Of a DNA stretch of 64,000 bases, positions 28,402 through 37,046 are shown piece by piece; within the stretch, counting starts at the first letter, position 1, and every line of letters starts with the position of its first letter. Position numbers and translations under genes: made by a program. The stretch is from Amycolatopsis methanolica 239 (GTDB lineage: Bacteria > Actinomycetota > Actinomycetes > Mycobacteriales > Pseudonocardiaceae): positions 6,014,001 to 6,078,000 of the forward strand of contig NZ_CP009110.1 in NCBI RefSeq assembly GCF_000739085.1. The letters run 5' to 3'. The notes below the pieces were generated by a model, which had not been told where the DNA came from, searched no databases, and saw only the letters and a program-made list of their open reading frames with translations.

Positions 28402-29460
28402 GCTCCACCGGTGCTCGACCCTGGCGAGCCGCCAGTACGCGATCGCGGCCGCCCACACCACCACGAACAACCCGACGACGATGTAGCCGACGCTGTCGAG
28501 GTCGATGTCCGCGATCCAGTCGACCAGCGCGCCCGACCAGCCCAGGTCGTCCCGGGCGACACCGACCAGCTCGATGGTGCCGATGACCAGCGCCACCGCG
28601 ACGGACAGGCCGGTGATCGTGAGGTTGTAGTAGATCTTGCGGACCGGGTTGGCGAACGCCCAGTTGTAGGCGAAGTTCATGAACGTGCCATCAAGCGTGT
28701 CGAACAGGCTCATGCCGGCGGCGAACAGCAGCGGCAGGCACAGGATCGCGTACCAGGGCAGGCCGGCGGCCGCGCCGGACCCGGCGAGCGCCAGCAGCAG
28801 CACCTCGGTCGCGGTATCGAACCCGACGCCGAACAGCAGCCCGACCAGGTACATCTGGCCCGGGCGGCGGATCGAGCGGGTGAGCCTGCCGAGGAACCGG
28901 TTGACGAACCCGCGCGAGTCGAGCCGCGCCTCCAGCTCGGCCTCGTCGAAGCGGCCGCGGCGCAGCTCGCGCCACACCTTCCAGATGCCGATCAGCGCGA
29001 CCAGGTTCAGAATGCCGATCAGGTACAGGAACCCGCCGGACGCGCCGGTGGAGATCACGCCGAGCACCCGGTGCGCCGACGAGCCGTCCTCGGTCCAGCT
29101 CAGGATGCCCTTCGCGCCGATCGCGACGAGCACCGCCAGCACGACGACCACGGTGGAGTGCCCGAGCGCGAACCAGAACCCGACCGAGACCGGGCGCTGG
29201 CCCTCGGCCATCAGCTTGCGCGTGGTGTTGTCGATGGCGGCGATGTGGTCGGCGTCGAACGCGTGCCGCATGCCCAGCGTGTACGCCGTCAGCCCCAGCC
29301 CGAAGCCGAAGACCTGCGCGCCCACGGCGTAGTGCCCGGGCACCACGAGCAACGCGAGTATCCCGAAGGCGACCGCGTGCAACACGACGATGGCCAGCAG
29401 CAACAGGCCCGTGCGGTAGGTGTCCTGCCTGCGCCAGGACATGGTGGATGAACTCCCCAT
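28390..29460 (-). CDS. Cobalt/nickel permease, HoxN/NixA (NiCoT) family
   Basis: A 356-residue membrane protein with eight or so segments. The family signature RHAFDADHIAAIDNTTR lies at about 64-80, with the metal-binding HxxxxDH. FGVGFDTATEVLLL and SLFDTLDGTFMNFAYNWAF are the other conserved NiCoT blocks. The cobalamin riboswitch just upstream makes cobalt, for vitamin B12, the likely cargo rather than nickel. It imports the ion through the cytoplasmic membrane, driven by membrane potential. Confidence 0.93.
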   Translation of the reverse strand: MGSSSTMSWRRQDTYRTGLLLLAIVVLHAVAFGILALLVVPGHYAVGAQVFGFGLGLTAYTLGMRHAFDADHIAAIDNTTRKLMAEGQRPVSVGFWFALGHSTVVVVLAVLVAIGAKGILSWTEDGSSAHRVLGVISTGASGGFLYLIGILNLVALIGIWKVWRELRRGRFDEAELEARLDSRGFVNRFLGRLTRSIRRPGQMYLVGLLFGVGFDTATEVLLLALAGSGAAAGLPWYAILCLPLLFAAGMSLFDTLDGTFMNFAYNWAFANPVRKIYYNLTITGLSVAVALVIGTIELVGVARDDLGWSGALVDWIADIDLDSVGYIVVGLFVVVWAAAIAYWRLARVEHRWSSAE

Positions 29461-29496
29461 GGAGACCGCCTTCCAGCACCTCGTGGATGGTCCAAC

Positions 29497-29665
29497 GTGC
29501 CGTGGCCGGTCTCCTGGCTTCGGATCAACATCCGCGGCCCGCCTTCCCGGACTCGCGTCCAGTGGCTGTCCCGGGCCGGGACTTCCCGTTCACAGTGGCG
29601 AGGGCCGCGCCGGTTTCACACCGGACTTCCCGAGCACCACGGCCCGCTCACGGTACGTTTCGGCC
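29497..29665 (-). promoter_or_regulatory. Cobalamin (adenosylcobalamin-type) riboswitch
   Basis: Read on the minus strand, GGGAAGTCCGGTGTGAAACC opens the aptamer. GCCACTG follows in the core and GGGAAGTCCCGGC in a side arm. GAAGCCAGGAGACCGGCC is the conserved B12 box near the 3' end. It ends about 40 bases before the transporter ATG. It should repress the cobalt permease when cobalamin is abundant. Confidence 0.93.
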
Positions 29666-29726
29666 TCGCTGCGGGGCAAGGGCCATCCCGGTGACCGGCG
29701 CCCTACCGCCGGGACGCCGAGTTGTG

Positions 29727-30320
29727 CTACGCCGCAGTGGCTTCGTCCACCAGCGACTTCGCGACGCGCTTGGCCGTGGCCACCGCGGTCGGCGCGACGT
29801 CCAGCGACGCCGCGACCGTCGCGCCCTCGACCAGGACGAGCAGCGCCTCCGCCAGCCGCACCGGGTTCCGCGCGCCCGCGTCCGCGGCCAGGTCCCGCAG
29901 GTAGCCCAGCAACCACTGCTTCGACGCGGTGATCACCTGCCGTCCGGGGTGGTCGGGCGACGGCAGTTCGGCGTGCGCGTTGACGAACGCGCAACCACGC
30001 GTGTTCTCGGTGTCGAGCCAGTCGGCGAGCGCGTCGAAGACCTTCAGCAGCTTCTGGGCGGGAGTCGTCCGCGGGCCGGCGAAGGAGCGCACGTGTTCCC
30101 GCCACCGCTCGTCCCGGCGGCGCAGGTAGAGGGCTACCAGATCAGCCTTGGAGCCGAACCGGTCGTACAGGGTCTTCTTGGTGACCCCGGCCTCGGCGGC
30201 GATCGTGTCCACGCCGACCGCGTGGATCCCGTTGTCGTAGAACAGTTTCCCGGCGACCGTGAGGATGCGTTCGGCGGCCGGGGTCAGCGGCTTGTCCGTC
30301 TCCACGATTTGACAGTACAC
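29727..30320 (-). CDS. TetR family transcriptional regulator
   Basis: A 197-residue repressor-type protein. The helix-turn-helix AERILTVAGKLFYDNGIHAVGVDTIAAEAGVTKKTLYDRFGSK (about 16-58) is split over helices 1-3. The C-terminal ligand domain has WLDTENTRGCAFVNAHAEL. A GTG 15 bases inside is an alternative start. It is divergent from the EamA transporter across a 53-bp gap that holds a long inverted repeat, so it most likely represses that transporter and itself. Confidence 0.93.
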   Translation of the reverse strand: MYCQIVETDKPLTPAAERILTVAGKLFYDNGIHAVGVDTIAAEAGVTKKTLYDRFGSKADLVALYLRRRDERWREHVRSFAGPRTTPAQKLLKVFDALADWLDTENTRGCAFVNAHAELPSPDHPGRQVITASKQWLLGYLRDLAADAGARNPVRLAEALLVLVEGATVAASLDVAPTAVATAKRVAKSLVDEATAA

Positions 30321-30355
30321 CGACCGGTATAGCTACCGTAGGCTATACAGATCGG
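30320..30355. promoter_or_regulatory. Inverted repeat, likely TetR operator
   Basis: CCGACCGGTATAGC (30320-30333) faces GCTATACAGATCGG (30342-30355); 12 of 14 positions pair across an 8-bp centre. It overlaps the first codon of the TetR gene as annotated from 30320. Confidence 0.75.
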
Positions 30356-30373
30356 TATACTCGGGGAGGTCGC

Positions 30374-31300
30374 ATGCGAGGGAACGTCGCCGCCGGAGCC
30401 GGGTTCGTCCTGTTCTGGAGCTCCGGGTTCGTCGGCGCCACGCTGGGCGCCAGGTCCGGCGGCGCGGTATCCCTCCTGGCCTGGCGGTTCCTGGCCGCGG
30501 GGCTGCTGCTCGGCGTGTGGTGGGTGGTCCGGCGGCGCGCGATGCGGCCGCGGGACGCCGTGATCCAGGCCGGCCTCGGCGTGCTTTCCCAGGGCGGGTA
30601 CCTGTACTGCGTGTACGCGGCGGCCGACCTCGGCGTCGCCGCCGGAACGTCCGCGCTGATCGCGGCGCTGCAACCGATCGTCGCGGTGGTGCTGAGCCAG
30701 TGCGTGCTGGGCGAGCGCGCGGGCGCACTGCGGTGGGCCGGGCTGGTCGGCGGGCTGGCCGGGGTGGCGCTGGTGGTCGGCGACGACCTGTCCGGCCGCC
30801 CCGGCACCCCGCCGCTGGCCTACGCCCTGCCGTTCCTGGCGATGCTCGCACTGGTCGCGGCCACGCTCATCGAGCGCAAGACGGCTTCCGACGTCCCGCT
30901 CTGGGACGGGCTGGTGGTGCAGTGCGTGACCAGCGCGATCCTGTTCACCGGGGTCGCGGCGGCCACCGGGCAGCTGGTCGCGCCCGCGGATCCGGACTTC
31001 TGGTTCGCGGTCGGGTGGGTCGTCGTGCTTTCCACGTTCGGGGGATATGGCTGCTACTGGCTGGTGCTGCGTCGCAGCTCGGTGACGACCGTGTCCGGTC
31101 TGCTGTACCTCACACCGCCTACCACGATGATCCTCGCCTGGCTCATGTTCGACGACACGATCACGCTGCGTGGCCTGCTCGGGCTGGTCGTCTGCCTCGG
31201 CGCGGTCGCGCTGGTCCTGCGTCCCCGGAAATTGTCGGTGGGGCGGGAGATGATGTCCGCATGTTGCTCGCCGACGTCGTCACAGCCTCCGCCTCGCTAG
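30374..31300 (+). CDS. EamA family (DMT) transporter
   Basis: A 308-residue protein with ten hydrophobic segments, the two five-helix EamA repeats. The first opens AAGAGFVLFWSSGFVGATLGA and the second has PLWDGLVVQCVTSAILFTG and LLYLTPPTTMILAWLMFDD. GGGGAGG precedes ATG 30374. Members move small metabolites or drugs out of the cell. The adjacent TetR and operator point to inducible export of an unknown compound. Its last 40 bases overlap the ligase gene. Confidence 0.88.
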   Translation: MRGNVAAGAGFVLFWSSGFVGATLGARSGGAVSLLAWRFLAAGLLLGVWWVVRRRAMRPRDAVIQAGLGVLSQGGYLYCVYAAADLGVAAGTSALIAALQPIVAVVLSQCVLGERAGALRWAGLVGGLAGVALVVGDDLSGRPGTPPLAYALPFLAMLALVAATLIERKTASDVPLWDGLVVQCVTSAILFTGVAAATGQLVAPADPDFWFAVGWVVVLSTFGGYGCYWLVLRRSSVTTVSGLLYLTPPTTMILAWLMFDDTITLRGLLGLVVCLGAVALVLRPRKLSVGREMMSACCSPTSSQPPPR

Positions 31301-32787
31301 CGGCCACCCGCTCGCGCAAGGCGAAGATCGCGACGCTGGCGGACCTGCTCAACCGCGCGGACGAGCGGGAGCTGCCCGCCGTGGTCGCCTTCCTGACCGG
31401 CCGGCCCACCCAGGGCCGGATCGGGACGGGGTGGCGCACGCTGGCCGAGCTGGGCGCGCGCCCGGCTGACGAACCGAACCTGACCCTGGCCGGGGTCGAC
31501 GAGGTCCTCGGCGAAGTGGGAGCCGCTTCGGGCAGCGGGTCGGCCAGGCGCCGGGCCGACCTGCTGGCGGAGCTGTTCACCCGCGCCACCGAAGCCGAAC
31601 AGCAGTTCCTCTTCCGCCTGCTCACCGGTGAGCTGCGGCAGGGGGCGCTGGAAGGCGTGATGCTCGACGCGATCGCGGCGGCGGCGAACGTGCCCGCCGA
31701 GGCGGTCCGGCGCGCGTTCATGCTGTCCGGGCAGCTGCCGGTCACCGCCGCGGCCGCGGTCACCGGTGGCGAGGCCGCGCTCGGCGGCTTCGGGCTGGAG
31801 CTGGGGCGCCCGCTGCGGCCGATGCTGGCGTCCCCGGCCGAATCGCTCGACGAGGCGGTGCGCGAACACCCGTCCGCCATCGTCGAGTACAAAATGGACG
31901 GAGCGCGGATCCAGGTGCACCGCGACGGCGACGAGGTGCACGTCTACACGAGAACGCTGCGCGAGATCACCCAGCACGTGGGCGAGCTGGTGTCCCTGGT
32001 GCGCGCACTGCCGTGCCGGTCGGTGGTGCTCGACGGGGAGACGCTCGCGCTGACCGACGACGGCAGGCCACGGCCGTTCCAGGAGACGATGAGCCGGTTC
32101 GGCAGCACGCGCGAGGAGCAGGTGCGCGCGTTGCTGCTGCAGCCGTACTTCTTCGACTGCCTGCACCTGGACGGCACGGACCTGCTCGACAAGCCGTTGC
32201 GGGATCGCAACGAGGCGCTGCGCCGGGTGGCCGGCGAGCACCTCATCCCGGGGAGGACGGAACCGTCCGATCCGGACGCGATCCTCGCGGCCGCCCTCGA
32301 CGCCGGGCACGAGGGCGTGATGGTGAAAGCGCTCGCCTCGCCGTACGCGGCGGGGCGGCGGGGCAGGGCGTGGCTGAAGGTGAAGCCGGTGCACACGCTC
32401 GACCTCGTCGTCCTCGCCGCGGAATGGGGCCACGGCCGCCGCACCGGGTACCTGTCGAACTTGCACCTCGGGGCACGCGACCCGGACGGCGGCCCGCCGA
32501 TCATGGTCGGCAAGACGTTCAAGGGGCTCACCGACGAGCTCCTGGCGTGGCAGACCAGGACGTTCCAGGAGATCGAAACCCACAGGGACAAATGGACGGT
32601 GCACGTTCGGCCGGAGCTGGTGGTCGAGATCGAACTGGACGGCGCCCAGGTCAGCACGCGCTACCCGGGCGGTGTCGCACTGCGTTTCGCCCGCGTGGTG
32701 CGCTACCGCCCCGGCAAGGACCCGGCCGACGCGGACACGATCGACGCCGTCCGCGCGACGTTGAAGGGAGCCGCGCAGCCAGAGTGA
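31261..32787 (+). CDS. ligB: ATP-dependent DNA ligase (LigB type)
   Basis: A 508-residue ligase. The N-terminal DNA-binding domain covers about 1-180. The adenylated Lys is in EYKMDGARIQVH at about 211. Nucleotidyltransferase motifs continue: VVLDGETLAL, PYFFDCLHLDG, HEGVMVKALASPY and WLKVKPVHTLDLVV. The C-terminal OB fold ends the protein. It joins nicks with ATP and is an accessory ligase beside the NAD-dependent replicative enzyme; the build matches mycobacterial LigB. ATG 31261 overlaps the EamA gene. Confidence 0.93.
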   Translation: MLLADVVTASASLAATRSRKAKIATLADLLNRADERELPAVVAFLTGRPTQGRIGTGWRTLAELGARPADEPNLTLAGVDEVLGEVGAASGSGSARRRADLLAELFTRATEAEQQFLFRLLTGELRQGALEGVMLDAIAAAANVPAEAVRRAFMLSGQLPVTAAAAVTGGEAALGGFGLELGRPLRPMLASPAESLDEAVREHPSAIVEYKMDGARIQVHRDGDEVHVYTRTLREITQHVGELVSLVRALPCRSVVLDGETLALTDDGRPRPFQETMSRFGSTREEQVRALLLQPYFFDCLHLDGTDLLDKPLRDRNEALRRVAGEHLIPGRTEPSDPDAILAAALDAGHEGVMVKALASPYAAGRRGRAWLKVKPVHTLDLVVLAAEWGHGRRTGYLSNLHLGARDPDGGPPIMVGKTFKGLTDELLAWQTRTFQEIETHRDKWTVHVRPELVVEIELDGAQVSTRYPGGVALRFARVVRYRPGKDPADADTIDAVRATLKGAAQPE

Positions 32788-32832
32788 TCACCCCACGCCG
32801 CGACGGCTTCCAGCCCGTCGGTCTCGGTGGGG

Positions 32833-34365
32833 TCACACCCGGTCGAGGAAGATCGGGTTCGTCATCGCCGCCATGGCGCCGAAGTTGAGACCAGCCGACA
32901 ACGCGGGAGCACCCGCCGAACCATCAGCAAGGGGGTGACGCACCTCAGCACGCACATAAGCCGACACCGCGGGCGTGGTCAGCCACGACACGCTGCCGGA
33001 ACCCGAAGCGGGAAGGCTCTGCTGGAACACCTGACCCTCGTCGGTGATCAGGCGCACGGTCCCGTTCGGCACGCCCGACACGTCCAGCCGCACGGCGACC
33101 TTGTCCCCGGCCGCCACGGCGAGACGGTCGCCGATGCCTGCGGCCTGGCCGCGCGGTCCGGTCGCGGCGAGTGACAGGTCGACGCCGGCCGACTCGGCGA
33201 TCCAGCTGCGCCCGGCCTTGATCCCGTCGAGGATCGCGTCCCGGGTGAGCGCGTCGGCGAGGACGACGGTCTGTGGCAGGCCGATCGTCTGGCCGGGGTT
33301 GTGCGCGTCGCTGTTGCCCATCGCGGGCAGCCAGCTTCCCTTGCCGCGTACGGATTCCACCAGGGTGTTGTCCCATTCGGACACGGCGGCGTCGTCGTCC
33401 CACGTCCACGGGCCGTTCCACACCTCGACCGCGTCGAAGCCGGTGTAGCCGAACTTGAAGTTGCACCCGACCCACGGGCAGTACGGGTGCGCGGCGACGC
33501 AGAGGCCGCCGGAGCGGTGCACCGCACGCTGGTATTCGGGCAGTTCGCCGTCGCGGGACCGGTACCGCCAGTCGACGAACTGGCCGGGCCGCACGCCGAG
33601 CGCGAGCCAGTGGCCGTTGCGGGTGGTGACCTCCTCGCCGAGCATGATCAGCAGGTCGTCGCCGGCGAACTCGCCCCACACGCCGTGCGACGACGACGTG
33701 TTGTGGTCGGTCGAGGTGATGAAGTCCAGCCCGGCTTCCCGCGCACCGGCGGCCACCTCGGACGGCAGGCGCTTGCCGTCGGAGTGCACGGTGTGCAGGT
33801 GGCAGTCGCCCCGGTACCACTGGCGGCCGCGCGTGCGGGTGCGTTCGGACGGGTAGTTCGGGCGGTACGGCGCGCCGGCCGGGCCGTGGGTGAGCGTCAC
33901 CTCGACGCGGTAGTTCAGGCCTTGCGGCGCGATCGTGTACGGGCCGAGGACGATGTGCCAGATGCCGGGCGTGATGTCGCCGGGCAGGTAGCCGGGCGTG
34001 GCCTCGGTGCGGCTGATCGAGAAGCGGTCGCGGAAGCCGCCGGACCAGCCGCGGAAGCCGTCGCCGCCGAGTGCCGTGCCACGATTGTCGAAGATGCCGA
34101 TGTCGCACGAGTTGCCGGGCGTCCCGCTGGGCACCGCCGGCTTGTCGTAGCTGTAGACCACCGACAACTGGCTGACCCCGGCCGGCACCTCCACCGGCAG
34201 GTACACGAAGTCCGCGGTGCCCGGCTCGAACCGCCCGGTCAGCACTTTGGTCTCGGCCTGGCCCTCGGCGGCCTCGGCGAACGCCACCGGTGCGAGCGTC
34301 CCCGCGCCGGCCACCGACGCCGCCTGGAGGAAACCGCGTCGGGGAACTCCGCAACCCATGCACAT
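32833..34365 (-). CDS. Exported PHP-domain phosphoesterase, CehA/McbA family
   Basis: A 510-residue protein. A twin-arginine type signal, PRRGFLQAASVAGAGTL, lies at about 8-24, preceded by CMGC. A beta-rich domain follows to about 185. The PHP metal motifs are then GDCHLHTVHSDGK, TSTDHNTSSSHG, MLGEEVTTRNGHW, CVAAHPYCPW and MGNSDAHNPGQ. A beta-sandwich ends the protein. Homologues hydrolyse carbamate or phosphate esters; the true substrate is unknown. Divergent from the iron transporter across the iron-box-like site, so iron-linked control is possible, and release of phosphate or metal would be a plausible role. Confidence 0.85.
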   Translation of the reverse strand: MCMGCGVPRRGFLQAASVAGAGTLAPVAFAEAAEGQAETKVLTGRFEPGTADFVYLPVEVPAGVSQLSVVYSYDKPAVPSGTPGNSCDIGIFDNRGTALGGDGFRGWSGGFRDRFSISRTEATPGYLPGDITPGIWHIVLGPYTIAPQGLNYRVEVTLTHGPAGAPYRPNYPSERTRTRGRQWYRGDCHLHTVHSDGKRLPSEVAAGAREAGLDFITSTDHNTSSSHGVWGEFAGDDLLIMLGEEVTTRNGHWLALGVRPGQFVDWRYRSRDGELPEYQRAVHRSGGLCVAAHPYCPWVGCNFKFGYTGFDAVEVWNGPWTWDDDAAVSEWDNTLVESVRGKGSWLPAMGNSDAHNPGQTIGLPQTVVLADALTRDAILDGIKAGRSWIAESAGVDLSLAATGPRGQAAGIGDRLAVAAGDKVAVRLDVSGVPNGTVRLITDEGQVFQQSLPASGSGSVSWLTTPAVSAYVRAEVRHPLADGSAGAPALSAGLNFGAMAAMTNPIFLDRV

Positions 34366-34456
34366 GCGGCCATGCCATCAGCGGCGGATGACCTTCGTGA
34401 GCCGGCTGCCCGTACACCGCGTGTCCAGAACCTGAACGAACGTCACACTTTCGAGC

Positions 34457-34475
34457 TTAGGTATGGCTAAGCTAA
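34457..34475. promoter_or_regulatory. Iron-box-like operator (DtxR/IdeR type)
   Basis: TTAGGTATGGCTAAGCTAA agrees at 16 of 19 positions with the recalled DtxR/IdeR consensus TTAGGTTAGGCTAACCTAA. It lies 10 bp before the GTG of the first permease, a place where repression under iron sufficiency would work. Confidence 0.75.
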
Positions 34476-34484
34476 GTTACAAGC

Positions 34485-35510
34485 GTGAACGCGATCATGT
34501 CACTGTCGGTGACCAGGACGACGCCGCTCCGGTTGGTGCTCCTGGCGTCCCTGTTGGTGGCGCTGGTCGTCGCGGTCGCGTTGAGCCTGGTCCTGGGCAG
34601 CAACCACCTCGGCATCGGCACCGCCGTCCGGGTGCTGCTGCACGACGACGGCAGCGAGGCGGCGACGATCGTCCGTGACGTGCGCCTGCCCCGCACCGCG
34701 CTGGGGGTGCTCGTCGGTGTCGCGCTCGGCGCCGCCGGGGTCCTCATGCAGGGGCACACCCGCAACCCGCTGGCCGATCCCGGTCTGCTCGGCATCAACG
34801 CGGGCGCCGCGCTTGCGGTGGCACTGGCCGCGCAGGTTCTCGGGGTGGTCGATCCCGGCGGCCAGGTGTGGTTCGGTTTCGCGGGGGCGCTGATCGCGAC
34901 GGCGACGGTGTTCGCCATCGGGTCGAGCGGGCGGCAGCTGAGCCCGGTGCCGATGGCGCTGGCCGGGGCGGCCGTGATGGCGCTGCTGTCGACCTTCACG
35001 TCGCTGGTGATCCTGAGCGACAACCCCACGCTGGACGTCTACCGCCGCTGGGTGGTGGGTTCGATCAGCGGCCGCGACGCGAGCATCAGCCTCGGGATCC
35101 TGCCGTTCGTGGTGGCCGGGCTGGTGCTGGCGATGCTGAACACGCGGGCGCTGAACGCGGTCTCGCTGGGCGAGGACACCGCGCGTGGGCTGGGCCAGTC
35201 GGTCGCGGCGAGTCGCCTGGTCGGCCTGGCCGCGGTGACGCTGCTGGCCGGCGCCGCGACGGCCGCCGCCGGGCCGATCGCCGCGCTCGGCCTGATCGTC
35301 CCGCACGTGGTGCGCACCCTGACCGGCCCTGACCACCGGTGGCTTCTGCCGTGCTCCGCCCTGGCCGGCGCGGTGCTGCTGTTGCTCGCCGACGTCGCAG
35401 GCCGCCTGATCGCCGCCCCGGCGGAAATCCCGGCCGGCATCACGCTGGCCATCCTCGGCGGCGGCGCATTCGTGTCCATCGCCCGCCGAACCAGGCTGGT
35501 GAAGGTCTGA
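34485..35510 (+). CDS. FecCD family iron-siderophore ABC permease (first)
   Basis: A 341-residue permease with about ten hydrophobic segments. Family blocks are RDVRLPRTALGVLVGVALGAAG, GHTRNPLADPGLLGINAGAA and ALGLIVPHVVRTLTGPDHR, with SLGEDTARGLGQSV at the ATPase-contact loop. Ends ARRTRLVKV. It is the first gene of a permease-permease-binding protein cluster after the iron box. No ATPase gene is in the cluster, so it must share one encoded elsewhere. Confidence 0.92.
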   Translation: MNAIMSLSVTRTTPLRLVLLASLLVALVVAVALSLVLGSNHLGIGTAVRVLLHDDGSEAATIVRDVRLPRTALGVLVGVALGAAGVLMQGHTRNPLADPGLLGINAGAALAVALAAQVLGVVDPGGQVWFGFAGALIATATVFAIGSSGRQLSPVPMALAGAAVMALLSTFTSLVILSDNPTLDVYRRWVVGSISGRDASISLGILPFVVAGLVLAMLNTRALNAVSLGEDTARGLGQSVAASRLVGLAAVTLLAGAATAAAGPIAALGLIVPHVVRTLTGPDHRWLLPCSALAGAVLLLLADVAGRLIAAPAEIPAGITLAILGGGAFVSIARRTRLVKV

Positions 35511-35831
35511 TGACACACCCCCAACCCACCCACGCGACCCGACACCCAGCCCCAGCCGACGCCACCACACCCACCGGCCACCTGACCGAGGCCGCAGCAG
35601 AAACCCCCGGCAGGCATCACGCCGGCCATCCCCGGCGGCGACGCATTCGCGTTCATCGCGCTCCGAACGCGGCTGGTGAAGCCCTGATGACACACCCCCA
35701 ACCCACCCACTCGGCCGCACCCGGCGCTATCGCACGCACCGGCCACCTGACCGCCGCCCCAAGCGCCCCCGGCCCTCGACAGCGGCGCCTCCGTCCTGAT
35801 CGCCCGCCGAACCCGGCTGGTGAACCTTTGA
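35425..35831 (+). repeat. Tandem partial duplications of the permease 3' end
   Basis: The tail of the first permease gene (35425-35510) recurs ending at 35687 and again, shorter and more diverged, ending at 35831. Stop codons are 177 and 144 bp apart, both multiples of three. In the permease frame the three tails read GGGAFVSIARRTRLVKV, GGDAFAFIALRTRLVKP and SGASVLIARRTRLVNL, each followed by TGA. The 20 bases after the first two stops (TGACACACCCCCAACCCACC) are also identical. Confidence 0.9.
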
Positions 35832-36010
35832 TGCCACTCACCAGCCGCCAACCTGCGTCGTTCGGCGCCAGCCGCCTGGGCGGTTCCCCTGCACTCGCGG
35901 TACCCGGTGTCACGAGCACCCCGGGTCAGGTTACGGTCGTCCAGAGCCGTCCCGGCGTCACCGGCGCGCAACTCGCCGCCCAGGCTTCCCGTGCAGGCGG
36001 GCCCGCATGA
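35510..36010 (+). CDS. Open frame linking the two permeases, Pro/His/Arg-rich, doubtful gene
   Basis: From ATG 35510, overlapping the first permease stop (TGATG), a frame of 166 residues stays open to TGA 36008-36010, overlapping the second permease start (ATGA). It runs through the tandem duplicated DNA, so MTHPQPTH appears twice (residues 1-8 and 60-67), as do GHLT and AGE.LM phrases. Third codon positions are GC-rich as in real genes here. The protein has no known domain and is low complexity. It may be a coupling frame, or simply stay open because GC-rich DNA has few stops. Confidence 0.35.
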   Translation: MTHPQPTHATRHPAPADATTPTGHLTEAAAETPGRHHAGHPRRRRIRVHRAPNAAGEALMTHPQPTHSAAPGAIARTGHLTAAPSAPGPRQRRLRPDRPPNPAGEPLMPLTSRQPASFGASRLGGSPALAVPGVTSTPGQVTVVQSRPGVTGAQLAAQASRAGGPA

Positions 36011-37026
36011 CCACCACCCTCGGCGTGCGGTGGAACACCCGCGCGGCCACCGTCTGCCTCGTCGTGCTCGTGGCGCTCCTGCTGGTCACCGCGGTGGGCG
36101 TGACCATCGGCGAGTACCCCATCCCGCTCGCCCAGCTGCCCGAGCTGCTCACGGGCGGTGGGCACCGCATCGACCGGCACATCCTGTTTGACCTGCGCGT
36201 CCCACGGGCCGTCACCGGGTGCCTGGCGGGCGCCTGCCTCGCCATGGCCGGGGCCCTCACCCAGACCATCTCCCGCAACCCGCTCGCTACCCCGGACATC
36301 CTCGGGGTCACCGGCGGCGCCTCCGCGGCCGCGGTCGCGGTGATCGTCTTCGGCGGCGGCGTCTACAGCCTCGCCAAAGGGATCACCACCATCGGCGTGC
36401 CGGCCGCCGCGCTCGTCGGCGGTCTCGTCGCCGCCGCGGCCGTCTATGGGTTCTCCTGGCGCCACGGCGTCGACGGCTTCCGGCTGGTGCTGGTCGGCAT
36501 CGGCTGCGGGGCCGTCCTCACGGCGCTCACCAGCTGGCTCCTCATCCTCGCCAGCATCAACAGCGCCGCCCAGGCCACGGTGTGGCTCGTCGGCTCGATC
36601 AGCGCCGTCAGTTGGGACCAGGCGATCCCCCTGCTCATCCTCGCCGCGCTGCTCATCCCGGCCGCGCTCACGCTGCCGCGCACGCTCGCCGTCACCCAGC
36701 TCGGCGACGACGCGGCCGCCGGGCTGGGCGTGCGCATCCAGGCCTCCCGGCTGGGCACGATCGGCGTGGCCGTCGGGCTCACCGCGTCCGCGGTCGCCGC
36801 CGCCGGGCCGATCGGCTTCGTCGCGCTGGTCACCGCGCAGATCATGCTGCGCCTCACCGGCGGGTCCCGGCCGCCGCTGGTCGCGTCCGCGCTCGGCGGC
36901 GCTCTGCTCGTCCAGGCGTCCGACCTGCTCGGCCGCACCGCGTTCAGCTGGGAGGTCCCGGTCGGCCTGATCACGGCCGCGATCGGCGCCCCCTACCTCA
37001 TCTGGCTCCTCCTCCGACGACGTTGA
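36007..37026 (+). CDS. FecCD family iron-siderophore ABC permease (second)
   Basis: A 339-residue permease. Conserved blocks are FDLRVPRAVTGCLAGACLAMAG, ISRNPLATPDILGVTGGASAA, QLGDDAAAGLGVRIQASR and GPIGFVALVTAQIMLRLTGG. It pairs with the first FecCD permease as a heterodimer channel. It ends 20 bp before the binding-protein gene. Confidence 0.93.
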   Translation: MTTTLGVRWNTRAATVCLVVLVALLLVTAVGVTIGEYPIPLAQLPELLTGGGHRIDRHILFDLRVPRAVTGCLAGACLAMAGALTQTISRNPLATPDILGVTGGASAAAVAVIVFGGGVYSLAKGITTIGVPAAALVGGLVAAAAVYGFSWRHGVDGFRLVLVGIGCGAVLTALTSWLLILASINSAAQATVWLVGSISAVSWDQAIPLLILAALLIPAALTLPRTLAVTQLGDDAAAGLGVRIQASRLGTIGVAVGLTASAVAAAGPIGFVALVTAQIMLRLTGGSRPPLVASALGGALLVQASDLLGRTAFSWEVPVGLITAAIGAPYLIWLLLRRR

Positions 37027-37046
37027 CCCCGAAGAAAGGTGACCCC

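Noticed and set aside
34500-35720. Minus-strand frame of 406 codons opposite the first permease
   Set aside because: Antisense to a clear FecCD gene, low complexity, and no ribosome site.
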